Shown: one piece after another, positions 1 to 10,718 of the stretch
How the letters are laid out: the number at the start of each line of letters is the position of its first letter
How positions within the stretch are numbered: the stretch's first letter is position 1
Assembly: GCF_949987535.1 (NCBI RefSeq)
Contig: NC_080081.1
Coordinates: 50,433,153 to 50,497,152, forward strand
Length of the DNA: 64,000 bases
Source of the DNA: Balaenoptera acutorostrata
Lineage: Eukaryota; Chordata; Mammalia; Artiodactyla; Balaenopteridae
Direction: 5' to 3'
The notes under the pieces: generated by a model
What the model was told of the DNA's origin: nothing
Seen by the model: the letters and a program-made list of their open reading frames with translations, nothing else
Databases searched by the model: none
Position numbers and translations under genes: made by a program

Positions 1-169
1 TAGGGTCTGGAAGATGGAACTGCCATCCCTGTAGGTCCAGAAAACAAAGCATCAAATCAAAAAGGATAATTCCTGAGCCTTAACAGCCAACGGTATTTTC
101 CTTGCTAGGTTTTGAACTTGCTTAGGACCGATCATTCCCTTTATCATTGTGTTGTCTCCCTTTCAGAAT
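1..169 (+). mobile_element. ERVL-MaLR internal sequence, first segment
   Basis: Non-coding, AT-rich sequence that continues smoothly into 7488-7652 and then 10238-10359 once two L1 insertions are removed. The last segment ends in a G-rich tract directly before an LTR beginning TGTTATGGATTG, the arrangement at the 3' end of MaLR (MST/MLT1-type) elements. No open reading frame survives. Assignment rests on continuity across the insertions and on family resemblance; the exact subfamily cannot be given. Confidence 0.5.
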
Positions 170-184
170 AGGAATGCCTATCTT
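170..184. repeat. Target-site duplication, left copy (L1 copy A)
   Basis: AGGAATGCCTATCTT here matches AGGAATGCCTGTCTT at 7488-7502 with one difference in 15. The pair brackets the poly(A) end and the 5' end of the minus-strand L1, as expected for target-primed reverse transcription. Confidence 0.85.
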
Positions 185-208
185 TTTTTATTTTTATTTT
201 TTAACATC

Positions 209-214
209 TTTATG
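209..214 (-). promoter_or_regulatory. Damaged L1 polyadenylation signal (CATAAA)
   Basis: Read on the minus strand, the 3' end has CCATAAAG where copy B and the plus-strand L1 tails have CCAATAAAG. Loss of one A turns AATAAA into CATAAA. Confidence 0.6.
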
Positions 215-315
215 GAAGTATAATTCCTTTACATGGTGTGTTAGTTTCTGCTTTATAACAAAGTGAATCAGTTATACATATAAATATGTTCCCATATCTC
301 TTCCCTCTTGCATCT

Positions 316-345
316 CCCTCCCTCCCACCCTCCCTATCCCACCCC
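316..345 (-). other. G-quadruplex-type tract in L1 3' UTR (copy A)
   Basis: On the minus strand this is a series of GGG runs separated by one to three bases. The L1 3' UTR polypurine tract is a known site of potential quadruplex formation. The same tract recurs in the other young-type L1 ends of this window. Confidence 0.7.
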
Positions 346-573
346 TCTAGGTGGTCACAGAGCACCGAGCTGATCTCCCTGTGCTATGCGGCTGCTTCCA
401 ACTAGCTATCTATTTTCCATTTGGTAGTGTCTATATGTCCATGCCACTCTCTCACCCTGTCACATCATACCCCTGCCCCTCCCCATATCCTCAAGTCCAT
501 TCTCTAGTAGGTCTGTGTCTTTATTTCCGTCTTGCCACTAAGTTCTTCATGACCTTTTTTTTTTTTTTTTCTC

Positions 574-3500
574 TCAGATTCCATATATATGTGTTAGCAT
601 ACTGTATTTGTTTTTCTCTTTCTGACTTACTTCACTCTGTATGACAGACTCTAGGTCCCTCCACCTCACTAAAAATAACTCCACTTCGTTTCTTTTTATG
701 GCTGAGTAATATTCCATTGTATATATGTGCACATCTTCTTTATCCATTCATCCAATGATGGACACTTAGGTTGCTTCCATGTCCTGGCTATTGTAAATAG
801 AGCTGCAATGAACATTTTGGTACATGACTCTTTTTGAATTATGGTTTTCTCAGGGTATATGCTCAGTAGTGGGATTGCTGGGTCATATGGTAGTTCTATT
901 TTTAGTTTTTTAAGAAACCTCCATACTGTTCTCCATAGTGGCTGTATCAATTTACATTCCCACCAACAGTGCAAGAGTGTTCCCTTTCCTCCACACCCTC
1001 TCCAGCATTTATTGTTTCTAGATTGTTTGATGATGGCCATTCTGACCAGTGTGAGATGATATCTCCTTGTAGTTTTGTTTACATTTCTCTAATGATTAAT
1101 GACGTTGAGCATTCTTACATGTGTTTGTTGGCAATCTGTATATCTTCTTTGGAGAAATGTCTATTTAGGTCTTCTGCCCATTTTTGGATTGGGTGGTTTG
1201 CTTTTTTGTTATTGAACTGCATGAGCTCCTTGTAAATCTTGGAGATTAATCTTTTGTCAGTTGCTTCATTTGCAAATAATTTCTCCCATTCTGAGGGTTG
1301 TCTTTTGGTCTTGTTTATGGTTTCCTTTGCTGTGCAAAAGCTTCTAAGTTTCATTAGGTCCCATTTGTTTATTTGTGTTTTTATTTCCATTTCTCTAGGA
1401 GGTGGGTCAAAAAGGATCTTGCTGTGAATTATATCATTGACTGTTAGGCCTATGTTTTCCTCTAAGAGTTTGATAGTGTCTGGCCTTACATTTAGGTCTT
1501 TAATCCATTTTGAGTTTATTTTTGTGTATGGTGTTAGGGAGTGTTCTAATTTCATACTTTTACATGTACCTGTCCAGTTTTCCCTGAACCACTTATTGAA
1601 GAGGCTATCTTTTCTCCACTGTATATGCTTGCCTCCTTTATCAAAGATAAGGTGACCATATGTGTGTGGGTTTATCTCAGGGCTTTCTATCCTGTTCCAT
1701 TGATCTATGTTTCTGTTTTTGTGTCAGTACCAAACTGTCTTGATTACTGTAGCTTTGTAATATAGTCTGAAGTCAGGGAGCCTGATTCCTCCAGCTCCAT
1801 TTTTTGTTCTGAAGATTGCTTTGGCTATTCGGGGTCTTTTGTGTTTCCATACACATTGTGAATTTTTTTGTTCTTGTTCTGTGAAAAATGCCAGTGGCAG
1901 TTTGATAGGGATTGCATTGAATCTGTAGATTGCTTTGGGTAGTAGAGTCATTTTCACAATGTTGATTCTTCCCATACAAGAACATGGTATATCTCTCCAT
2001 CTACTTGTATAATCTTTAATTTCTTTCATCAGTGTCTTATAATTTTCTGCACACAGGTCTTTTGTCTCCTTAGGTAGGTTTATTCCTAGATATTTTATTC
2101 TTTTTTTGCAATGGTAAACGGGAGTGTTTTCTTAATTTCACTTTCAGATTTTCATCATTAGTGTATAGAAATGCAATAGATTTCTGTGCATTAATTTTGT
2201 ATCCTGCTACTTTACCAAATTCATTGATTAGCTCTAGTAGTTTTCTGGTAGCATCTTTAGGATTCTCTATGTATAGTATCATGTCATCTTCAAACAGTGA
2301 CAGCTTTACTTCTTCTTTTCCGATTTGGATTCCTTTTATTTCTTTTTCTTCTCTGATTGCTGTGGCTAACACTTCCAAAACTATGTTGAATAATAGTGAT
2401 GAGAGTGGGAAACCTTGTCTTGTTCCTGATCTTAGTGGAATTAGTTTCAGTTTTTCACCACTGAGGACAATGTTGGCTGTGGGTTTGCCATATATGACCT
2501 TTATTATGTTGAGGAAAGTTCCCTCTAAGCCTACTTTCTGCAGGGCTTTTTTCATAAATGGGTGTTGAATTTTGGCGAAAGCTTTCTCTGCATCTATTGA
2601 GATGATCATATGGTTTTTCTCCTTCAATTTGTTAATATGATGTATCACGTTGATTGATTTGCATATATTGAAGAATCCTTGCATTCCTGGAATAAACCCC
2701 ACTTGATCATGGTGTATGATCCTTTTAATGTGTTGTTGGATTCTGTTTGCTAGTATTTTGTTGAGGATTTTTGCATCTATGTTCATCAGTGATATTGGCC
2801 TCTAGTTTTCTTTATTTTTGACACCTTTGTCTGGTTTTGGTATCAGGGTGATGGTGGCCTCGTAGAATGAGTTTGGGAGTGTTCCTCTCTCTGCAATATT
2901 TTGGAGAGTTTGAGAAGGATAGGTGTTAGCTCTTCTCTAAATGTTTGATAGAATTCGCCTGTGAAGCCATCTGGTCCTGGACTTTTGTTTGTTGGAAGAT
3001 TTTTAATCACTGTTTCAATTTCAGTGCTTGTGATTGGTCTGTTCATATTTTCTATTTCTTCCTGGTTCAGTCTCGGCAGGTTGTGCATTTCTAAGAATTT
3101 GTCCATTTCTTCCAGGTTGTTTATTTTATTGGCATAGAGTTGCTTGTAGTAATCTCTCATGATCATTTGTATTTCTGCAGCATCATTCGTTACTTCTCCT
3201 TTTTCAGTTCTAATTGTATTGATTTGAGTCTTCTCCCTTTTACTCTTGATGAGTCTGACTAATGGTTTATCAATTTTATTTATCTTCTCAAAGAACCAGC
3301 TTTTAGTTATATTGATCTTTGCTATTGACTCCTTCATTTCTTTTTCATTTATTTCTGATCTGATCTTTATGATTTCTTTCCTTCTGCTCGCTTTGGGGTT
3401 TTTTTTTGCTCTTCTTTCTCTAATTGCTTTAGGTGCAAGTTTAGGTTGTTTATTCGAGATGTTTCCTGTTTCTTGATGTAGGCTTATATTGCTATAAACT

Positions 3501-4389
3501 TCCCTCTTAGAACTGCTTTTGCTGCATCCCATAGGTTTTGGGTCATCGTGTCTCCACTGTCATTTGTTTCTAGGTATTTTTTGATTTGCCCTTTGATTTC
3601 TTCAGTGATCACTTCGTTATTAAGTAGTGTACTGTGTAGCCTCCACGTGTTTGTATTTTTTACAGATCTTTTCCTGTAATTGATATCTAGTCTCATAGTG
3701 TTGTGGTCGGAAAAGATACTTGATACAATTTCAATTTCCTTAAATTTACCAAGGCTTGATTTGTGACCCAAGATATGCTCTATCCTGGAGAATGTTCCAT
3801 GAGCACTTGAGAAAAATGCGTATTCTGTTGTTTTTGGGTGGAATGTCCTATAAATATCAATTAAGTCCATCTTGTTTAATGTATCATTTAAAGCTTGTGT
3901 TTCCTTACTTATTTTCATTTTGGATGATCTGTCCATTGGTGAAAGTGGGGTGTTAAAGTCCCCTACTATGATTGTGTTACTGTCGATTTCCCCTTTTATG
4001 GCTGTTAGTAATTGCCTTATGTATCGAGGTGCTCCTATGTTGGGTGCATAAATATTTACAATTGTTATACCTTCCTCTTGGATCGATCCCTTGATCATTA
4101 TATAGTGTCCCTCTTTGTCTCTTGTAATAGTCTTTATTTTAAAGTCTATTTTGTCTGATATGAGAATTGCTACTCCAGCTTTCTTTTGATTTCCATTTGC
4201 ATGGAATATCTTTTTCCATCCCCTCACTTTCAGTCTGTATGTGTCCCTAGGTCTGAAGTGGTTCTCTTGTAGACAGCATATATATGGGTCTTGTTTTTGT
4301 ATCCATTCAGCCAGTCTGTGTCTTTTGGTGGGAGCATTTAATCCATTTACATGTAAAGGAATTATCGATATGTATGTTCCTATTCCCAT
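574..4389 (-). pseudogene. L1 ORF2: L1 ORF2 relic (endonuclease / reverse transcriptase), copy A
   Basis: ORF2p normally nicks target DNA with an APE-type endonuclease and copies L1 RNA into it with a reverse transcriptase. From the ATG at 4389 a 301-codon reading frame covers the endonuclease, with VGDFNTPLS, a RIEHIL segment (Glu where Asp is expected, codon 3778-3780) and an intact SDH (3703-3711). It stops at 3484 (CAA to TAA). Later segments are split by frameshifts near 3410 and 2905 and beyond 2100. The reverse transcriptase shows [11 protein letters not shown], motif A with AFAKI instead of AFDKI (near 2575), and FEDD in place of FADD (2283-2294), which keeps both catalytic Asp. The C-terminal Cys-rich knuckle C-x3-C-x7-H-x4-C is readable near 1000. 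The span of 3816 nt gives 1272 codons with the stop, close to the roughly 1275 usual for the family. Confidence 0.92.
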
Positions 4390-4447
4390 TTTCTTAAATG
4401 TTTTGGGTTTGTTATTGTAGGTATTTTCCTACTCTTGTGTTTCTTGC

Positions 4448-5338
4448 CTAGAGAAGTTCCTTTAGCATTTGTTGCAAAGCTGGTTTGATGGTGCTGAACT
4501 CTCAGCTTTTGCTTGTCTGTAAAGTTTTTAATTTCTCCATCAAATCTGAATGAGATCCTTGCTGGGTAGAGTAATCTTGGTTGTAGGTTTTTCTCCTTCA
4601 TCACTTTAGGTATATCCTGCCCCTTCTTTCTGGCTTGCAGAGTTTCTGCTGAAAGATCAGCTGTTAACCTTATGGGGATTCCCTTGTGTGTTACTTGGTG
4701 TTTTTCCCTTGCTGCTTTTAATATGTTTTCTTTATATTTAATTTTTGATAGTTTGATTAATGTGTGTCTTGGCGTGTTTCTCCTTGGATTTATCCTGTAT
4801 GGGACTCTCTATGCTTCCAGGACTTGATTAACTATTTCCTTTCCCATATTAGGGAAGTTTTCAATTATAATCTCTTCAAATATTTTCTCAGTCCCTTTCT
4901 TTTTCTCTTCTTCTTCTGGGACCCTTATAATTCGAATGTTGGTGTGTTTAATGTTGTCCCAGAGGTCTCTGAGACTGTCCTCAGTTCTTTTCATTATTTT
5001 TCTTTATCCTGCTCTGCAGTAGTTATTTCCACTATTTTATCTTCCAGGTCACTTACCCATTCTTCTGCCTCAGTTATTCTGCTATTGATCCCTTCTAGAG
5101 TATTTTTAATTTCATTTATTGTGTTTTTCATCATTGCTTGGTTCCTCTTTAGTTCTTCTATGTCCTTGTTAAATGTTTCTTGCATTTTGTCTATTCTATT
5201 TCCAAGATTTTGGATCATCTTTACTATCAATATTCTGAATTATTTTTCAGGTAGACTGCCTAGTTCCTCTTCATTTGTTAGGTCTGGTGTGTTTTTACCT
5301 TGCACCTTCATCTGCTGTATGTTTTTCTGTCTTCTCAT
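4448..5338 (-). pseudogene. L1 ORF1: L1 ORF1 relic (RNA-binding protein), copy A
   Basis: ORF1p is the trimeric RNA chaperone of the L1 particle. The start is placed at 5338 (peptide MRRQKNTQQM in copy B); 891 nt to TAG at 4448 gives 297 codons including the stop. An N-terminal coiled coil (IQNLGNRIDKMQETFNKD) is followed by an RRM-like segment (RDLWDNIKHTNIRIIRVPEE, about residues 115-170) and a basic C-terminal domain (NPRRNTPRH; LYPARISFRFDGEIK). Damage includes a stop near 5233 (GAA to TAA), a 1-bp loss near 4994, CAG to TAG at 4809, and a 2-bp loss near 4500 that puts the frame back. Long open frames upstream of 5338 on either strand are chance frames in the 5' UTR. Confidence 0.88.
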
Positions 5339-7487
5339 TTTGCTTATCTTACTGTGTTTGGGGTCTCCTTTTCACAGGCTGCAGGTTCATAGTTCCCATT
5401 GTTTTTGGTATCTATCCCCACTGGCTAAGGTTGGTTCAGTGGGTTGTGTAGGCTTCCTGGTGGAGGGGACTAGTGCCTGAGTTCTGGTGGATGAGGCTGG
5501 ATCTTGTCTTTCTGGTGGGCACGTCCACATCTGGTGGTGTGTTTTGGGGTGTCTGTGGTGTTATTATGATTTTAGGCAGCCTCTCTGCTAATGGATGGGG
5601 CTGTGTTCCTGTCTTGCTAGTTGTTTGGCATAGGGTGTCCAGCACTGTCGCTTGCTGGTCATTGAGTGAAGCTTGGCCTTGATGTTGAGATGGAGATCTC
5701 TGAGAGATTTTTGCCATTTGGTATTACATGGAGCTGGGAGGTCTCTTGTGGACCAGTGTCCTGAAGTTGGCTCTCCCACCTCAGAGGCACAGCCCTGATG
5801 CCCAGCTGGAGCACCAAGAGCCTTTCATCCACACGGCTCAGAATAAAAGGGAGAAAAAATAGAAAGAAAGAGGATAAAATAAAATAGAATAAAATAAAAA
5901 AAAACTATTCTAATTGAAAATAAGAAAAATATTATTAAGAAAAATGTATTAAGAATTTTTTTTTTAATTTTTAAAAATATATTTAATTTTTTATAATAAA
6001 AAATAAGAAAAAAATTATTAAGAAAAAATTTATTAAGAAAAATATTTTTTATTTTTTAAAATAAGAGATAAGGAAAAAAATTATTAAGAAAAAATTTATT
6101 AAGGCAAAAAAATTTGTAAGTAAAAAAAAAAAAAAAAAAAACGGACAGACCGAACCCTAGGACAAATGGTGAAAGCAAAGCTATACAGACAAAATCTCAT
6201 GTAGAAGCATACACATATACACTCACAAAAAAAGGAAAAGGGGAAAAGTTAATATATCCTGCTCTGAAAGTTTACCTGCTGAATTTGGGGTGATTCGTCA
6301 TCTCTTCATGTATTCCACAGTTGCAGGTACATCAAGTTGCCTGTGGAGCTTTAATCAGCTGCTTCTGAGGCTGCTGGGAGAAATTTCCCTTTCTCTTCTT
6401 GGTTCTTACAGCTCCCGGGGTTCAGCTTTGGATTTGGACCCACCTCTGCGTGTAGGTCACCTGAGCGTGTCTGTTCTTCGCTCACGCAGGACGGGGTTAA
6501 AGGAGCAGCTGATTTGGGGGCTATGGCACACTCAGGCGGGGGGGAGGGTAGGGAAGGGTAAGGATGCGGGGCGAGCCTGCCGTGGCAGAGGCCGGCGTGA
6601 CTTGCAGCAGTCTGAGGTGCACCATGCGTTCTCCCCGGGAAGTTGTCCCTGGATCACGGGACCCTGGCAATGGCGGGCTGCACAGGCTCCCGGGAGGGGT
6701 GGTGTGTAGAGTGACCTGTGCTCGCACACAGGCTTCTTGGTGGCGGCAGCAGCAGCCTTAGCATCTCATGCCCGTCTCTGGAGTCCGCGCTGATAGCCAC
6801 GGCTTGTGCCCGTCTCTGGAGCTCATTTAGGCGGCGCTCTCAATCCCTTCTCCTTGCGCACAGTGAAACAAAGAGGCAAGAAAAAGTCTCTTGCCTGTTT
6901 GGCAGCTCCAGACCCTTTCCCGGACTCCCTCCCGGCTAGCTGTGGTGCCCTAACCCCTTCAGGCTGTGTTCACGCAGCCAAACCCAGTCCTCTCCCTGCG
7001 ATTGGATCCAACCGAAGCCCGAGCCTCAGCTCCCAGCCCCCGCCCGCCCCAGCGGGTGAGCAGACAAGCCTCTCGGGCTGGTGAGTGCTGCTTGGCGCCA
7101 AGCCTCTGTGCGGGAATCTCTCCGCTTTGCCCTCTGCACCCCTGTGGCTGCGATCTCCTCCGTGGCTCCGAAGCTTCCCCCCTCCGCCACTCGCAGTCTC
7201 CGCCTGTGAAGGGGCTTCCTAGTGTGTGGAAACCTTTCCTCCTTCACAGCTCCCTCCCATTGGTGCAGGTCCTATCCCTATTCTTTTGTTTCTGTTGTTT
7301 CTTTTTTCTTTTGCCCTACCCAAGTACGTTGGGATTTTCTTGCCTTTTGGGAGGGCTGACATCTTCTGCCAGCGTTCAGTGGGTGTTCTGTGGGAGCAGT
7401 TCCACATGTAGATGTATTTCTAATGTATCTGTGGGAAGGAAGGTGATCTCCACGTCTTACTCTTCCGCCATCTTGCCCAGACCTATC
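5339..7487 (-). promoter_or_regulatory. L1 5' UTR / internal promoter, copy A
   Basis: About 2.1 kb upstream of ORF1. The distal part (about 6400-7300) is GC-rich with many CpGs, as L1 promoters are. The proximal part (5860-6140) is an A-rich low-complexity tract with repeated ATTAAGAAAAA-like units. In living families this region drives RNA polymerase II transcription from the element's first base. The tract differs in sequence from the one at the same place in copy B. Confidence 0.8.
7465..7475 (-). promoter_or_regulatory. YY1-type site at L1 5' end (copy A)
   Basis: Minus strand CAAGATGGCGG, about 12 bases from the element's 5' end. It matches the YY1 motif that sets the L1 transcription start in primate L1. 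It is intact here, while in copy B (53595-53605) it is mutated, including loss of the CpG. Confidence 0.65.
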
Positions 7488-7652
7488 AGGAATGCCTGTC
7501 TTATGTCTATCTCATCATTATATTTTGGAAACATAAAAATTGTCTGGTTTCACACATTCATAGGTAGAGAGGAATTTTGCCTCAGGACAAATCATATCTC
7601 AAATTCCAACTATATCTGATTTAGATGATATTTTAGATAAGACTTTGAACTT
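7488..7652 (+). mobile_element. ERVL-MaLR internal sequence, second segment
   Basis: Starts with the right target-site duplication of L1 copy A (7488-7502) and continues the sequence interrupted at 184. It ends with GACTTTGAACTT (7641-7652), which recurs as GACTTTAGACTA at 10238-10249 on the other side of an older L1. Confidence 0.5.
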
Positions 7653-8211
7653 TATTTAAAAACATTTTTCTAGATTTATTGATATATTATTGACACATAA
7701 CAAATGTAAATGTAAGGTGTACAATGTGATGATTTGATATACATATATATTGCAAAACAGTAACACTTCCATTCATATATATATGTCTGTAAATATATGT
7801 ATGTATACATAAATATATATACATTTTTGCATGTGGTAGTAACATTTAATTAACATTTATGTTAGTGACTTTTAATTATATCATACAGTTTCATATAATT
7901 ACTGTTAATTAATTAAGTTATAGTCTCCATGCTGTACATCTAGCCCCAGAACTTACTCATCTTATAGCTGGGAGTCTATATCCATTGACTAACATCTTCC
8001 CATTTCTTCCACTTCCCTAGCCCCCGGCAACTATCATTCTACTCTCTATTTCTATGAGTTCAGATTTTTAGATTCTGCATATAAGTGAAGATATACTGTA
8101 TTTGTCTTTCTCTGTCTGACTCATTTCACTTAGCATAATGTCCTCAGGATCAATCAGTGTTGTTGCAAAAAGCAGGATTTTCCTTTTTTATGGCTGAGTA
8201 ATGTTCCATTT

Positions 8212-8214
<3 letters not shown>

Positions 8215-8298
<84 letters not shown>
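8215..8298. repeat. (CA)n(TA)n microsatellite
   Basis: A run of CA units followed by TA/TACA units inside an old L1 3' UTR. Confidence 0.95.
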
Positions 8299-8299
<1 letters not shown>

Positions 8300-8655
8300 A
8301 TATATCACATTTCTTTATCCATTCATCTATTGATGGACACTTACTCTGTTTCCATGTCTTGGCTATTGTCATGAATGCTGCAATGAACATGGGGGTACAG
8401 TTATGTCTTGCAGATAATGTTTTCACTTCCTGTGAAATCCAGAAGTAGAATTGCTTGATCTTATGTAGTTCTATTTTAAATTTTTTGAGGAACCTCCATA
8501 CTGTTTTCCATACTGGTTATACAAATGTGCATTCCCACCAACAGTGCAGTGTTCCTATTTCTCCACATCTTCAACAACAAGTTGTTTCTTGTCTTTTTGA
8601 AAATAGCTAATTTTCTAATGAGGTGATATCTCATTGTGGTTTTGATTTCCATGAT

Positions 8656-10237
8656 AGGAGCACACATTGGAATTTTATTAATTTCCTTGGGTGGTGTAAT
8701 GTTTCTTTGATTATTCATGATCTCTGTGGCCTTGCCTTGGTATTTGCACATTTGAGGTAGTAGGCAACTATACCAGTCTTTACAGACTGGTTTTGGCAAG
8801 TAAATCCCTTCACCAGTCAGCTGTTCCTTAGATTCTGTGTGGGCAGTCTGGTGGTCTCCATGGAGAACTTGCTGCTGGAGTCCATTGATGGCCTGGTGCT
8901 TGGATAGGTGGATGGCCTGGTGCTTGGATATTGGATAGGTGGAAAGCCTGGGATGACACTAATCAGCCCGGCACTGACCTCCATCAGAACACTGGGTTCA
9001 CAGATGTCCCCATGGATCCTGGACTTGTAGGTGTTGACTGGGAACCTGAGGCCACAGGAGCCACCTTACACTGAGATGTGCCAAGAATCTGGGTTGGGTG
9101 GAGCCTGCAGGTAGCCTGGCACCACTAGATCATTCCCAGGCCATGTGAGCTGGCCAGTGTTGGGGTGAGTCAGGATCTTGTGTTCATGGGAGCCCACAGA
9201 GAGTCTGCTGTCATGGGAGTTCACTGGATAGGCTGGGAGCCTGGGGCAACCTGAGCTGCCTGGGGCCACAGGAGGCAGCAGCACTGGAATGGTTCGGGGG
9301 CCTGGGATAAGGAGAATATTCTAAGGGCCTGGAGCTAAGGAAGCTGACTAAGCTTCGGGAATGACCTGTGGCCACTGAGCCTACTGGGGCTGCTGGAGCT
9401 GGCCAGTGTCCCATTGGTCCAGGAGCCTGTTTTTGCAGGAGTCCTCTAAGAGCCTGTAGCCAAGGAAGCTACCTGAAGCCATGGGAGCTGCTGGAGTCAG
9501 AAGGAACCAGGTGAGAAGGGCAGCTTGGGTTCTCAGGAGCCTTCCCAGGATCTGGTGCTGCTGGGGTACCTAGGGCTTCTGGATCTGGAAGGTGCCTGGG
9601 TGAAAAGGTGATTTGTGTTCATATGAGCCTGCTGGAAGCCTGGTGCTGTAGATGCCACCTGGGGCCACTGGAGCTGGTGGGTGACATAATGAGCTGGGAA
9701 CTTGTTGAGAGCCTGGCCTTACAGGACCTGCGTGTGCCCATGGAGTTGGCAGGTGCTGGGAAGATGGAGTCCTGGGTTACCAGGAGCCCATGGGGAGGCT
9801 GGTGTAACAGCATCTACCTGGAACCCCTGGAGTCTGCAAGTGCCAAGGTGAGAGGGAACATGGGTTGGTGGGAGCCTGCTGGGGAGCCACCTAAGGCCTT
9901 GGGTTTCTGCCTGGTGCCTAGGTTGGCCAGCTCTGGGGTCTGACATGAAGTCAGGTTCACTTCACTCTCCCATGGGGAAAGTGTCTCTCTCCAGCTAGGC
10001 TTCCCAGGCTTGAGTGAGGGGTAGTGGAAGTGGTATGAATCTATCGTTCCTACCCTCCTCAATATGTCCTTTCTTATTTCTGTGTTTCACCTTAGTGCTG
10101 TAATCCTACTTGTAATCGCTGGCTCTTGTGAATGTATTTCTTCATGCAGATAGTTGTTCAAATTTATATTTCTGAGGGTGGAGCAAGAGAGGCAAAATTC
10201 ATATGCCACCATTTTGCTGGCATCACTCTCACATCAC
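8656..10237 (-). repeat. GC-rich degenerate tandem-repeat region (old L1 5' UTR)
   Basis: Long stretch rich in variants of CTGGGAGCCTG, GGAGCTGG and GCCACAGGAG, repeated with varying spacing; two near-identical 24-bp units lie at 8887-8934. Open frames here are low-complexity shadows. I read it as the variable repeat part of an old L1 5' UTR because it joins the L1 ORF2 end on the left and ends in an ATGG-containing L1-like 5' terminus. An unrelated minisatellite is the alternative. Confidence 0.55.
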
Positions 10238-10359
10238 GACTTTAGACTATAGACTTTAGGGTTGATGCTGGAATGAATTAAGACTTTTGGGGTTGTTGGA
10301 AATATAATGAATATATTTTGCCTGTGAGAAGAACATGAATTTTGGGGGTCCAGGTGGAA
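10238..10359 (+). mobile_element. ERVL-MaLR internal sequence, third segment
   Basis: Continues from 7652. Ends in a G-rich tract (GAATTTTGGGGGTCCAGG) just before the LTR, the place of the polypurine tract that primes plus-strand synthesis in retroviruses. Confidence 0.55.
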
Positions 10360-10667
10360 TGTTATGGATTGAATGTTTATATAACCCCAAAATACATATG
10401 GTGAATTCTTAACACCAAACATGATGATATTTGGAGGTGGGGTCTTTGGAAGGTAATTAGGTTTATATGAGGTCATAGAGATGGAATCCTCATGATGGGA
10501 TTGGTGTACTTATAAGAGGAAGAAGAGGTTGAGATGGGCGTTTGCTCTCTCTGCTTTGTGAGGACACAGGAGAAGGTAACCATCTGCAAGCCATGATAAG
10601 GACCTTCACTAGAACCCAACAATGCTGGCACCTTGATCTAGACTTCTAGCCTCCAGAATTTTGAGAA

Positions 10668-10718
<51 letters not shown>

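Larger units (their letters stand above)
185..7487 (-). mobile_element. L1: Full-length LINE-1, copy A (minus strand)
   Basis: A complete L1 of about 7.3 kb read on the minus strand: 5' UTR (7487 to 5339), ORF1 relic (5338-4448), a 58-bp inter-ORF spacer, ORF2 relic (4389-574), a 3' UTR with a G-rich tract, and a poly(A) tail seen as T-rich sequence just after 184. A 15-bp target-site duplication flanks it. Both ORFs carry stops and frameshifts, so the copy is dead. It keeps its 5'-terminal CAAGATGGCGG motif, unlike copy B. It inserted into a MaLR relic. The 3' end type is the one common in cetartiodactyl genomes. Confidence 0.95.
7653..10237 (-). mobile_element. L1: Old LINE-1 (L1M type), internally deleted
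   Basis: Minus-strand L1 with its 3' UTR at the left (7653 to about 8180), the end of ORF2 (to 8655), then directly a GC-rich 5' UTR-type region ending near 10237 in a segment that reads AAAATGGTGGC on the minus strand. All of ORF1 and most of ORF2 are missing at the 8655/8656 junction. Flanks GACTTTGAACTT (7641-7652) and GACTTTAGACTA (10238-10249) form a plausible target-site duplication with two differences. A CA/TA microsatellite (8215-8298) grew inside it. Confidence 0.7.

Noticed and set aside
351..644. Open frames on the plus strand opposite L1 (here and throughout 1-7.4 kb and 41.7-57 kb)
   Set aside because: They are antisense shadows of L1 ORF2/ORF1 or UTR sequence; hydrophobic translations are a by-product of the reverse strand of A-rich coding sequence.
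5436..5717. 93-codon minus-strand frame upstream of ORF1 in copy A, also present in copy B (51640-51921)
   Set aside because: It recurs in both copies simply because the leader sequence is shared. The true ORF1 start (MRRQKNTQQ) is downstream. An upstream ORF in the L1 leader cannot be excluded, but I see no domain.
6290..7619. Overlapping proline/serine-rich frames of 65-217 codons on both strands
   Set aside because: They lie in the GC-rich L1 5' UTR, where stops are rare in all frames; no homology to a known protein seen.
8211..8426. Frame with a long YIYI repeat
   Set aside because: Translation of a CA/TA microsatellite plus an old L1 ORF2 end.
9608..9943. 111-codon frame in the GC-rich repeat region
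   Set aside because: Low-complexity repeat translation without a domain; matching open frames occur on the other strand.
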